Origin: JBCDIQ01 sp039024295
Lineage (GTDB): Bacteria > Bacteroidota > Bacteroidia > J057
Length of the DNA stretch: 11,133 bases
Direction: 5' to 3'
Assembly: GCA_039024295.1 (NCBI GenBank)
Contig: JBCDIQ010000181.1
Span: 1-11,133, forward strand
Below the pieces are notes generated by a model that had not been told where the DNA came from, did no database searches, and worked only from the letters and a program-made list of their open reading frames with translations. The stretch's first letter is position 1. Each line of letters starts with the position of its first letter. Below are positions 1 to 6,994 of the stretch, one piece after another. Both the position numbers and the translations under genes were made by a program.

Positions 1-1378
1 AGTAAATTACCGCTTCACGTTCCAGACCACCGCCCTGGTAAGCATATCCCGCTCTAAATCGATAAATGCCCACCCGCCCTTCAGCACCTACTCTTGCATT
101 AATAGTCGGAGAGAAAAGGTCCCTGATCAAGTCATTTTCCAACCGAAAATCATAGAACGCCGGATCTGTGGTCTCGTAGGCAGAGTTTAACCTTGAAGAA
201 GAATAATCGACAAAATCTACATCTGCTGAGATGAAGCCATATTTTTTGAACAGGTACATCAGTCCGATGGTGACCCTGTAGGGAGAGGTCAGGTTGTAAT
301 CAAACTGAAAAGGCTCATTCAACCGCTGGACGGCAAGGGTATCTTTTTCCAGTCCTGAAACTTGGTCCACGATGGTAAAATCATGCTCCATTCGGGCATT
401 GTACTCATCTACAAGCCCCAGAACGGTAGGAGAGGTAAAGCTAAGGCCAATTCTAAAAGCATCTGTTGGGCGAATGATCACCCCAAGGGCACCATTGATC
501 CCGGTTCCGGTAGTGATCAGGTCTTCTGCCAATAACAGGGAGTTGAAGGGATATTCCAGGTTGGAATTGGGGTCATCATCAAAAAAGTTGTGAACTCCAT
601 TGACATCTTCTTCAGTGTAAGCGTAGGACTGTTCGTAGCGAATGTCCTGGATGCCAATTTTTAGTCCAATGTAGAGGAAATCATCAATGTTACCTCCGGC
701 CGCGATGAACCACTCATTTTTTCGTCCTCGCTCTTCCATTCTGATTTGTTGCTGAACCATTCCACTATCCACAGCCCCAAAATATTGGTCAATGGAGTTT
801 GCCAGAGGGTTTATCAGAAAGGCATCCCACGCCAGGGCCGGATAAGAGCCAAACCCAAATTGTTCGGGTACAGATCCGTTTGCCTGCTCTGCAAATTGTT
901 CGGTAATGGAGCTTAGAGGGTTGAATGCACTTGCATTGATTTCCCTGTGGTAATTCTCCAACTGGTTGAACCCAATGGCAATGTTGTACGACATAAAACC
1001 GGAAGTAGCCTGCCTCCTGTTGCGACCGTATCCCTCATAGACCTTTCCTGAGATGGCCACGCCCAGGTTGGCAAACCCAAAGTTGGTCCTTGTATCCTGG
1101 CTCATGCTGCCAATGAAGTCTCCTTCATTCTGGATAAATCGCAGGCCTGGGGAAAAAACCAGATCAGTTCTTCGGTAAAGCCCGAGGCCGGCCGGGTTAA
1201 GGCTGGCCGAAGTTAAGTCTGCGCCCACAGCTGAGAAGGCCCCTGCCATGCCCAAAGAACGAGCAGTTCCAGTCAGGGTCTGTTGGGAAAAACGATACGC
1301 ATCCAGCTCTGTTTGGGCCATAAGGGACATGCCAAGGCCCAATAATATGCCCACAAGTGAAAAACGAATAATTGACAT
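1..1378 (-). CDS. FadL/OmpP1-like outer membrane transport protein, C-terminus cut off by the window edge
   Basis: I translated this frame by hand: it stays open for 459 codons from the ATG at 1378 to the left edge, so the C-terminal part is missing. Residues 1-22 form a signal peptide (hydrophobic run ILLGLGMSLMA, probable cleavage around A21-Q22). The mature N-terminus continues with RFSQQTLTGTARSLGMAG, then SLNPAGLGLYRR with NPAG at residues 61-64. This N-terminal block is typical of Bacteroidota members of the FadL/OmpP1/TodX family, which are beta-barrels carrying hydrophobic compounds across the outer membrane. The rest alternates short aromatic and glycine-rich stretches, as expected of barrel strands, for example AFRIGLSFTSPTVLGL and SPYRVTIGLMYLFKKYGF. 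The substrate cannot be told from the sequence. No Shine-Dalgarno sequence precedes the ATG. The gene follows the lipoprotein gene on the same strand, beyond a terminator, so it probably has its own weak promoter or depends on read-through. I see no consensus -7 box in the 97-bp gap. Confidence 0.85.
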   Translation of the reverse strand, partial: MSIIRFSLVGILLGLGMSLMAQTELDAYRFSQQTLTGTARSLGMAGAFSAVGADLTSASLNPAGLGLYRRTDLVFSPGLRFIQNEGDFIGSMSQDTRTNFGFANLGVAISGKVYEGYGRNRRQATSGFMSYNIAIGFNQLENYHREINASAFNPLSSITEQFAEQANGSVPEQFGFGSYPALAWDAFLINPLANSIDQYFGAVDSGMVQQQIRMEERGRKNEWFIAAGGNIDDFLYIGLKIGIQDIRYEQSYAYTEEDVNGVHNFFDDDPNSNLEYPFNSLLLAEDLITTGTGINGALGVIIRPTDAFRIGLSFTSPTVLGLVDEYNARMEHDFTIVDQVSGLEKDTLAVQRLNEPFQFDYNLTSPYRVTIGLMYLFKKYGFISADVDFVDYSSSRLNSAYETTDPAFYDFRLENDLIRDLFSPTINARVGAEGRVGIYRFRAGYAYQGGGLEREAVIY

Positions 1379-1400
1379 AGAGGATTAGTGGTTTTTTGGC

Positions 1401-1427
1401 ATAAAAAAGGGCGAAAGAATCGCCCTT
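1401..1427 (-). terminator. Rho-independent terminator of the lipoprotein gene
   Basis: A perfect 7-bp inverted repeat (AAGGGCG, 7-nt loop, CGCCCTT; arms 1407-1413 and 1421-1427) lies about 50 bp past the lipoprotein stop codon. Read on the minus strand, the descending arm runs directly into a T-rich stretch (CGCCCTTTTTTAT), the classic intrinsic terminator form. On the plus strand no T tract follows at once, so it should act on minus-strand transcripts. It sits 23 bp before the ATG of the FadL-like gene and so separates the two genes transcriptionally, or allows partial read-through. Confidence 0.85.
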
Positions 1428-1475
1428 AACTAAATTTTCAAGTGAATTATCTCTAGATACTGAGAATTCCTGACG

Positions 1476-2765
1476 TTATGGTTGCACCAAGCGGGAAGAA
1501 GGTCTTCGACCGCTACTTCTTGCAGGCCTGGTAGACCGAGAAGGAGGCGTGTAAGATCGGGACGGTCTGCTGCTAGGTGCAGGTTTCACACGAGCAGGTC
1601 GAGTATTAGAAGAAGGTCTCGTGGTTCGTGCTGGTCGGGTAGTTCTCGTAGGATTGGTTCTGGGTGCCTGCTGTACTTCTCTCGTTCTTCGAGGCTGACG
1701 TGTGGTGCTGGGCCGGGTGGTGGTAGAAGGACGAGTCCGAGTCTCGTTTCCAGTATTTGCTGGGTTCACAGTCGGATTGTTACGTCTACTGGGCCTTGTT
1801 TGAGTTTCCGGACGTGTTGTACGCCCTGGTGTACCAGTTGGAGCTGGCCTAGCATTTCCTACGTTGGTAGGCCTTGTCGGCGTATTTCTTGTGGGTCTCT
1901 GTGGAGTGAGGTAAGGCCTGCTGTTTGCAGTCGAGCCACCAGTACTTCCAGCGACCCTCTTGGATGTTCCCGGTCTGGTGACTGGGCTGGGTTGCCCTGA
2001 AACCCCGGTGTTGGTATTGGATACCATGCTACGATTGCTGTTACGGCGTCCTTGTGAGTATCGCTGCCAGGTGGCTGCATTGTTAAAACCACCTCCTTGA
2101 GCCGCTCCAAGCAAAAGCCCGTCGCAATATCCTCGCTGGAACCCAAATCCGTATGGACTGGCCCAAGGATTTCCCCATGGGTTGCCCCAACCACCGCCAA
2201 AGCCATTGTAGCCAATCCACGGATCAAACCCGTAGTAGGTACCTACCCATGGGTTGTAGTAGTTGAATGAATTCCAAGGGTTACCCCAGAAAGGATCATT
2301 AAAGGTGCCATAATTCCAACTGGTCCAACCAGACGAAAAGCCAATGGTAGTACCGAACCTAGGTCGGTTCCAGTTATACCATCCGTTATTGTTCCAACGA
2401 TTCCACGCAGGGGTTCCCATCACAAAATACAGGTCGTTGGAGAAGAATGGATCGTAATAGCGAAAATTGGAATTGGTGTTATTAAACCGGCGAATTCTAC
2501 GAGAATAATGGAAATCATCATCGTTGTAAATTTCCTCGCCATAGTTCTCTACTGCTTGCCTTCTGTTGCGCTCGTAATCCGCATCGCGAGCGGCAAGGCC
2601 ATTGTCCTCAGCTCTGTTACTTGTAGGTTGTGCTGCCTGCTCCGTTCGGTCGGAACTGGAGTAGTACACATCATCATATTCCGTCGAGGTATATTTCAAT
2701 GTGCTACATGCCGACAACATCCATACACAAGCTCCGCACAGGCATATATTGAATAAATGTTTCAT
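1476..2765 (-). CDS. Low-complexity lipoprotein with a Trp/Asn/Tyr/Gly-rich middle and an Arg/Thr/Pro-rich basic tail
   Basis: The reading frame is open from 2843, but I place the start at the ATG at 2765, giving 429 residues. The N-terminus is then a good lipoprotein signal: MKH, a hydrophobic stretch, and the lipobox LSAC with the lipid-modified cysteine at residue 20. A promoter box also lies inside the upstream extension. After Cys20 comes a Tyr/Asp-rich segment (TEYDDVYYSSSD), and similar DDVYY segments occur in uncharacterised Bacteroidota lipoproteins. Residues about 30-100 are charged. About 104-210 are rich in Trp, Asn, Tyr, Phe and Gly (motifs such as WGNPWNSFNYYNPW). About 255-429 form a strongly basic tail of Arg/Thr/Pro/Ser with irregular TRPS/TRPA units, probably disordered. 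I recognise no enzymatic domain. It is presumably anchored in the outer membrane; which face it occupies is unknown. The basic tail might bind polyanions or peptidoglycan, which is inference. A terminator follows the gene. Confidence 0.85.
   Translation of the reverse strand: MKHLFNICLCGACVWMLSACSTLKYTSTEYDDVYYSSSDRTEQAAQPTSNRAEDNGLAARDADYERNRRQAVENYGEEIYNDDDFHYSRRIRRFNNTNSNFRYYDPFFSNDLYFVMGTPAWNRWNNNGWYNWNRPRFGTTIGFSSGWTSWNYGTFNDPFWGNPWNSFNYYNPWVGTYYGFDPWIGYNGFGGGWGNPWGNPWASPYGFGFQRGYCDGLLLGAAQGGGFNNAATWQRYSQGRRNSNRSMVSNTNTGVSGQPSPVTRPGTSKRVAGSTGGSTANSRPYLTPQRPTRNTPTRPTNVGNARPAPTGTPGRTTRPETQTRPSRRNNPTVNPANTGNETRTRPSTTTRPSTTRQPRRTREVQQAPRTNPTRTTRPARTTRPSSNTRPARVKPAPSSRPSRSYTPPSRSTRPARSSGRRPSSRLVQP
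1479..1990 (-). repeat. Degenerate Arg-Thr-Pro-Ser coding repeat region
   Basis: The last ~170 codons of the lipoprotein gene are built from irregular short units of the type TRPS, TRPAR, TRPT and SSRPSR. Examples are RTRPSTTTRPSTTRQPRRT and TRTTRPARTTRPSSNTRPAR. No single unit repeats exactly at fixed spacing, so this is low-complexity protein sequence rather than a clean tandem array. The biased composition also keeps other frames open, which creates long spurious ORFs on both strands here. Confidence 0.6.
2133..2459 (-). repeat. Trp/Asn/Tyr/Gly-rich low-complexity coding region
   Basis: About 109 codons in the middle of the lipoprotein gene are rich in W, N, Y, F and G. They contain recurring aromatic-plus-Pro pieces such as NPW (in WGNPWN, YYNPWVG, GNPWGNPWAS) and DPF/DPW (YYDPFFS, NDPFWG, FDPWIG). 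The spacing of the xPW/xPF pieces is irregular. High Trp and Asn with few Leu or Ala is unlike an ordinary globular domain. It could form a small aromatic-rich fold or a surface-interaction region. Confidence 0.55.
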
Positions 2766-2797
2766 GTCTAAGTTTTTATCGTTCAGCCTTTTCAATT

Positions 2798-2805
2798 CAA
2801 ATATA
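2798..2805 (-). promoter_or_regulatory. Bacteroidota-type -7 promoter box TATATTTG
   Basis: On the minus strand the sequence TATATTTG matches the Bacteroidota primary sigma factor -7 consensus TAnnTTTG exactly. It ends about 32 nt before the ATG at 2765, so a transcript starting a few bases downstream would have a short leader of roughly 25-30 nt. No clear TTG/TTTG -33 element is present at the usual 17-23 nt spacing, so the promoter is supported mainly by the -7 box and its position. It lies within the upstream in-frame extension and argues for the shorter start. Confidence 0.6.
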
Positions 2806-2898
2806 CGTATTTGTGACGAAAAAGCCGGAGGAAAGTCTCTCACTCCTTATCGAAACTTATGAACTAAATGTATCCTGGTTATTTTATTTATCCTACCA

Positions 2899-2922
2899 CC
2901 ATCCACTAAGCGTGCGAGATGG
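2899..2922. other. Bulged inverted repeat downstream of murF-alr
   Basis: CCATC-CAC, then TAAGC, then GTG-(CGA)-GATGG can pair as an 8-bp stem with a 3-nt bulge, 44-67 bp past the murF-alr stop. A second small inverted repeat (GAACA/TGTTC, 2925-2938) lies next to it. Neither is followed by a T tract on the minus strand, so I do not call an intrinsic terminator. They could slow polymerase or shield the 3' end of the mRNA, or be chance. Confidence 0.3.
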
Positions 2923-2965
2923 GCGAACAAGTGTGTTCCTTTGGGAATAAGGATAGGGGTATTTT

Positions 2966-5443
2966 TTATCCCTCATAGGCAAATACCCGCCGTACCCGCT
3001 CACTGATTCGTGCCAAAATTTCATACGGGATAGTTTCCGCAGCCTTCGCCACTTGCTTAACAGATTGAAATGCTTCTCCTTGCCTACCAAACAAAACGAC
3101 GTCATCTCCCTCTCTTACATCAGGGATTTCTGTCACATCCAACATGAGCATATCCATGCATATTCTGCCAACCGTAGGAGCAAATCGTTCATTGACCAGA
3201 CAAGCCAACTTCCCATTCCCCACAGCCCTGAATATTCCATCTGCATACCCAATGGGCACTGTGGCAATGTGGCTGGTTCGGGTGAGGGTATCAGACCTGC
3301 CATACCCGATGGTGGTACCAGCTGGGTAAGTATGTATTTGAGAGATAACAGAATGTAAGGTGCCAATTTCCTGAAGGGCAGGAGATTGATCAGGAGCAGG
3401 ATTTGCCAACGGATTGATGCCGTATAGCCCTATTCCCAATCGAACCATTTCCATGTTCCTTTCTGGATATTGTAAAACCCCAGCTGTATTCAGCATGTGA
3501 CGGAAGGGAAAAACCCCAAGGGCTGCTTGCAAACGTCCCACCATTTGATCAAAGCACTCAAATTGCTGTTGGCAAAAGCTTGCCTCGGCTGGATCATCAG
3601 CGGCGGCTAGATGAGACAAAACAGAAATTAACCTGATGTCAGGATAGGAACCGATTACTTCTATCAATTGATCGATATCACCTTTCTGGAATCCCAATCG
3701 ACTCATGCCGGTATCCAACTTCAGGTGAAGGGGATAGGAAGGAAGGCCTGCTAAGCGTGCTGCGCGAATGTATGCTTCCAGCAAGTCAAAACTGTACACT
3801 TGTGGCTCCAGGTCATAGGCGATCAACGCCTGAAGAGAATTGATGTCCGGATTATTGACCATGATAGGCAAGCCAATTCCCTTTTCTCTCAAAAGAATTC
3901 CCTCAGAAAGATAAGCTACAGATAAATATTCCACGCTCTCCCGTTCCAGTACCTGCGCAATTTCCCAGGTGCCACTTCCGTAGGAAAATGCTTTCACCAT
4001 ACACATGACCTTGGTGCCTTCAGGGAGGAGGTTTCGCAGGGTTCTAAGGTTTGACTTCAACGCATTCAGGTCAATTTCCAAATAGGTGGCATTTAACCTT
4101 CTGCTGAGAAAGGGGATGAGTTGTTCAAATGCGAATTGGCGGGCTCCTTTCAATAAGACTGTGCTATTCTTAAAGTCCTCATAGGTGATTTGTTTCACCA
4201 ATTCTTGAGTAGTGGCGTAACTTTGGAAGGACCGAAGTTGAGCATACATGGTGCCAACTGTCCAGATGTGTTGTTCTCCGAAGAGTTTTTCTGCTTCATC
4301 CAGGATTTCCTGCTGAAGGGCTTCTTGCTGAGTTCCCTGATGGAGCATATCTGAAAGGATCAAACACTTTCTGGGGTGGGCCTCCTGCTGATGAAGCATC
4401 TGGAAGGCGTTCCGGATCGAGTCTACATCGGAATTATAGCTATCGTTGATAATGGAAACTTCCGGATTATCTGTGATGAGTTCTGTGCGCATTTCTACCG
4501 GATGGAGCAGCAAGATACGGTCTCGAATCTCTGCCGGTGCTACGCCCATCTCCTGGGCCACTGCAATGGCAAGCGCAGCATTCTCCAGGGCAGCGTTACC
4601 TGAAATGGGTAATTGAGCCAGGATATCTCCACAGTGAATATCCCAGCCTTGCTGGGAATTAGGGGCTGCTTCAAGCTCCAGATTGGTGGGTAGGCCTTCT
4701 TGATGCAGCCCAACAGTCTTAACCTGTAGCCCTTGTTGGTTCAAATAAGACAGAACAGTTGGTTGACCATTGCCGCACCATAGTGATTGGACATGTTCGA
4801 AGAGAAAGCACTTTTCAGCGAGCTTTTGCTCAAATGATTCGAATCCTTCTGCATGGGCAGCCCCCATATGGGTGAGGATACCTGTATCCGGTTGGATCAT
4901 CTCGGCCAGTAACTCCATCTCTCCTGGTTGGGAAATACCTGCCTCAATGATGGCCAGATCAACTCCTGGTCTCATGCTGAGCAAGGAAATGGCAACTCCT
5001 AGTTGACTGTTGTAACTCATTGGGCTTTTCACCAACTGAAAACTTCCTTCCAACAGGGTTGCTAGCCATTCTTTTACAATCGTTTTGCCATTGCTCCCCG
5101 TGATACCAATGACAGGGTAAGAAAATTGCTGTCGATGGTGCTTCGCCCAGAGTTGTAGCGTTTCCAGCGAATTTTCCACTAAGAGGTAATTTATATCCGG
5201 TAGCCTCACTGGATTTTCCAGGATAAAATTTCTCACGCCTTTTTGATAAGCTACCTCAACAAAATCATGACCATTCCTGTTTGAGGTACCCAATGCAACA
5301 AATATGCTCTCTCGTCCATGACTGATATTTCGGGTATCGAAGACCACATATTTGATGGCAGACAAAGGAAATTGTCCTTGAAACAGGTCCTTTGGGAAGA
5401 CAAAGTTTGCAACCTGCTTGATGTCATAGCTTATACCGAGCAT
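2966..5443 (-). CDS. Bifunctional MurF-Alr: UDP-MurNAc-tripeptide--D-Ala-D-Ala ligase fused to alanine racemase
   Basis: This cytoplasmic enzyme of 825 residues serves peptidoglycan precursor synthesis. The N-terminal half (about 1-450) is a Mur ligase: a UDP-binding FDTRNI segment near 36-41, the ATP-binding P-loop GITGSNGKT at 113-121, GAAHAEGF around 194-201, and NDSYNSD at 333-339. It joins D-Ala-D-Ala to the UDP-MurNAc-tripeptide using ATP. The C-terminal half (about 452-825) is a fold-type III PLP alanine racemase interconverting L- and D-Ala. It shows the PLP lysine K484 in MVKAFSYGSG, HLKLDTGMSRLGF at 573-585, RLGIGLYG at 668-675, the second catalytic base Y733 in IGYADG, and GRICMD at 759-764. 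Both halves look complete. The lysine segment differs from the usual KANAYGHG of stand-alone Alr. The fusion is characteristic of Bacteroidota and couples D-Ala production to its use, with D-Ala-D-Ala ligase acting between the two steps. No Shine-Dalgarno sequence is seen, and the gene is divergent from pntAA. Confidence 0.97.
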   Translation of the reverse strand: MLGISYDIKQVANFVFPKDLFQGQFPLSAIKYVVFDTRNISHGRESIFVALGTSNRNGHDFVEVAYQKGVRNFILENPVRLPDINYLLVENSLETLQLWAKHHRQQFSYPVIGITGSNGKTIVKEWLATLLEGSFQLVKSPMSYNSQLGVAISLLSMRPGVDLAIIEAGISQPGEMELLAEMIQPDTGILTHMGAAHAEGFESFEQKLAEKCFLFEHVQSLWCGNGQPTVLSYLNQQGLQVKTVGLHQEGLPTNLELEAAPNSQQGWDIHCGDILAQLPISGNAALENAALAIAVAQEMGVAPAEIRDRILLLHPVEMRTELITDNPEVSIINDSYNSDVDSIRNAFQMLHQQEAHPRKCLILSDMLHQGTQQEALQQEILDEAEKLFGEQHIWTVGTMYAQLRSFQSYATTQELVKQITYEDFKNSTVLLKGARQFAFEQLIPFLSRRLNATYLEIDLNALKSNLRTLRNLLPEGTKVMCMVKAFSYGSGTWEIAQVLERESVEYLSVAYLSEGILLREKGIGLPIMVNNPDINSLQALIAYDLEPQVYSFDLLEAYIRAARLAGLPSYPLHLKLDTGMSRLGFQKGDIDQLIEVIGSYPDIRLISVLSHLAAADDPAEASFCQQQFECFDQMVGRLQAALGVFPFRHMLNTAGVLQYPERNMEMVRLGIGLYGINPLANPAPDQSPALQEIGTLHSVISQIHTYPAGTTIGYGRSDTLTRTSHIATVPIGYADGIFRAVGNGKLACLVNERFAPTVGRICMDMLMLDVTEIPDVREGDDVVLFGRQGEAFQSVKQVAKAAETIPYEILARISERVRRVFAYEG

Positions 5444-5562
5444 CTTGCCTAAATTGCAGCTTTTCCGTTAATTTTTCTGGAAAAAACAGCGATATTTCGT
5501 TATATGGAGAAATCTGCATATATTAAGAATCTTATCTTTTTATCCCATACCACCACAACAAC
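5444..5562. promoter_or_regulatory. Divergent intergenic region between murF-alr and the pnt operon
   Basis: This 119-bp AT-rich gap must hold promoters for both directions. On the plus strand TAATTTTT (5469-5476) and TATCTTTT (5533-5540) each match TAnnTTTG at all but the last fixed base. The first has a TTG 21 nt upstream (5445-5447), within the usual spacing, but this overlaps the start of murF-alr. On the minus strand I see no good -7 box. A near-perfect palindrome TTTTTC-TG-GAAAAA (5472-5485) overlaps the first candidate and could be an operator or chance. The region's regulatory role is likely; the individual elements are weak. Confidence 0.4.
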
Positions 5563-6648
5563 ATGATCATTGGCGTACTCAATGAGCTGGACGATCCCCG
5601 TGTGGCACTAAGCCCGGAGACGACAGCAAAGCTGGTCAAGTTAGGGCACGAAGTTCATATAGAACCTGGAGCAGGCAGTAGGGCGGCTTTTCCAGACTCG
5701 AATTACGAGGAGGCTGGTGCTAATACTTCTTCTCGTGAAACCATTTTAGGTGCTGCTGATTTTTTAGCGGCAATTACTCCTCCTTCGTTGGAAGAGATGG
5801 GGAAAATGAAACAAGATGCCATGATTGTGGCGATGTTTAACCCCTTGGTAGAGAAAGATTTTGCTGATTCGGTTGCAAGCTTGCCCGTCCGTGCCTTTAG
5901 CATGGATCGAATTCCTCGCACCAGTATTGCCCAGAGTATGGACGTGCTTTCTTCTATGGCTTCCATGGCAGGGTATAAGGCAGTTTTGGTAGGAGCCAAT
6001 CACCTTCCTGGTTATATGCCCATGTTGATGACTGCTGCCGGAACCATTCCCCCTGCAAAGGTCCTGGTACTTGGGGCAGGGGTTGCAGGTTTACAAGCCA
6101 TTGCGACCGCGCGCAGACTTGGGGCAACTGTTGAAGCATTTGATGTTCGATCGGCTGTGAAAACCGAGGTGCAAAGCCTTGGGGCCAAGTTCGTAGAAGT
6201 TGAAGGGGCAAAAGAGGACGATGCTGCTGGAGGATATGCCGTAGAGCAGTCAGAAGAATACAAGCAGCGACAATCGGAGCTGATTCAAGAACGTGCCACC
6301 AAGGCAGACATTGTGATTTCTACCGCCAATATTCCCGGTAGAAAGGCACCTGTGTTGATTAAGGAAAATACGGTTCACAACATGAAGCCTGGAGCAGTAA
6401 TAGTTGACTTGGCTGCAGCCACTGGAGGCAATTGTGCCTTAACAGAAAATGACAAAGTCATTCAGGTAAATGGGGTTACCATTGTGGGTAAATCCAATTT
6501 GCCTGCTGAAATGCCCAACCACGCCAGTAAGCTCTACAGCAACAACGTATTAAACTTCTTCAAATTCATGACGAAGGAGGGACCCGATCAAGTGGATCTC
6601 TCCCATGAAATTTTTGAAAAGACCCGAATCGTTTCCGCCACATCCTGA
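5563..6648 (+). CDS. pntAA: NAD(P) transhydrogenase alpha subunit, part 1 (NAD(H)-binding domain I)
   Basis: This 361-residue protein is the peripheral cytoplasmic domain I of the proton-translocating transhydrogenase, which binds NAD(H) and passes hydride to NADP+ on PntB. Family landmarks in order: IGVLNELDDPRVALSPET at the N-terminus (resembling the alanine dehydrogenase/PntA start), SMDVLSSMASMAGYKA (125-140), the Rossmann dinucleotide loop VLGAGVAGLQAIATARRLGA (169-188) with the acidic FDVR at 193-196, the mobile loop GGYAVEQSEEYKQRQ (223-237), IPGRKAPVLI (257-266), and VDLAAATGGN (281-290). The length fits a stand-alone domain I, as in Rhodospirillum rubrum, where the alpha chain is split. 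E. coli PntA also carries the membrane segments. The ATG at 5563 gives the conserved N-terminus and lacks a Shine-Dalgarno sequence. The membrane subunit gene starts 31 bp downstream. Confidence 0.96.
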   Translation: MIIGVLNELDDPRVALSPETTAKLVKLGHEVHIEPGAGSRAAFPDSNYEEAGANTSSRETILGAADFLAAITPPSLEEMGKMKQDAMIVAMFNPLVEKDFADSVASLPVRAFSMDRIPRTSIAQSMDVLSSMASMAGYKAVLVGANHLPGYMPMLMTAAGTIPPAKVLVLGAGVAGLQAIATARRLGATVEAFDVRSAVKTEVQSLGAKFVEVEGAKEDDAAGGYAVEQSEEYKQRQSELIQERATKADIVISTANIPGRKAPVLIKENTVHNMKPGAVIVDLAAATGGNCALTENDKVIQVNGVTIVGKSNLPAEMPNHASKLYSNNVLNFFKFMTKEGPDQVDLSHEIFEKTRIVSATS

Positions 6649-6679
6649 TCACCTCCTCAATTCCTAGATTTCAATTCTT

Positions 6680-6994
6680 ATGGAGACAATATTACAGTTT
6701 CTGTCCAGCAACCTCGTGATGATTTACGTGGTGGTGCTGGCTACTTTTCTCGGCTTCGAGGTGATCGCGAAGGTCCCTTCGGTGCTGCACACCCCTCTTA
6801 TGTCTGGAGCAAATGCCATTAGTGGGGTAGTTGTGATTGGTGCCATTCTGTTAGTTCGCCAGGCGGCCCCCGATGATTACCTGTCCCTGGGGCTAGGGTT
6901 TCTCGGGGTAATACTCGGGACCATCAACGTTGTTGGTGGGCACGCGGTGACCGACCGTATGCTGGAAATGTTCAAGAAAAAGAAAAAAGCCTGA
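6680..6994 (+). CDS. pntAB: NAD(P) transhydrogenase alpha subunit, part 2 (membrane domain)
   Basis: This 104-residue membrane protein corresponds to the C-terminal membrane part of E. coli PntA. Three hydrophobic helices are visible: about residues 12-30 (including MIYVVVLATFLGFEVI), 44-60 (AISGVVVIGAILLV) and 68-87 (LSLGLGFLGVILGTINVVGG). The conserved segment VPSVLHTPLMSGANAISG (32-49) joins the first two helices, and the protein ends in a lysine-rich tail (KKKKKA) likely to face the cytoplasm. With the N-terminal helices of PntB it makes domain II, the proton channel. Its TGA stop shares one base with the ATG of pntB (TGATG at 6992-6996), so the two membrane subunits are probably translationally coupled. 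Confidence 0.95.
   Translation: METILQFLSSNLVMIYVVVLATFLGFEVIAKVPSVLHTPLMSGANAISGVVVIGAILLVRQAAPDDYLSLGLGFLGVILGTINVVGGHAVTDRMLEMFKKKKKA

Noticed and set aside
1482..2000. A 172-codon plus-strand open frame, Arg/Ser/Cys-rich, opposite the lipoprotein tail
   Set aside because: It is antisense to the low-complexity Arg/Thr/Pro region, whose biased codons keep other frames open. The Cys/Trp/Arg-rich composition is typical of a shadow frame, and the sense protein has a lipobox, promoter and terminator.
1859..2227. A 122-codon minus-strand frame nested in the lipoprotein gene, considered as an overprinted gene
   Set aside because: It has no signal for its own start, no recognisable domain, and covers the same biased-composition DNA, so chance is the simpler explanation.
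2925..2938. GAACA/TGTTC inverted repeat as the murF-alr terminator
   Set aside because: The stem is only 5 bp and no T tract follows on the minus strand.
2893..3105. A 70-codon minus-strand frame overlapping the end of murF-alr
   Set aside because: It lies mostly inside the racemase C-terminus in another frame and has no start signal or recognisable protein features.
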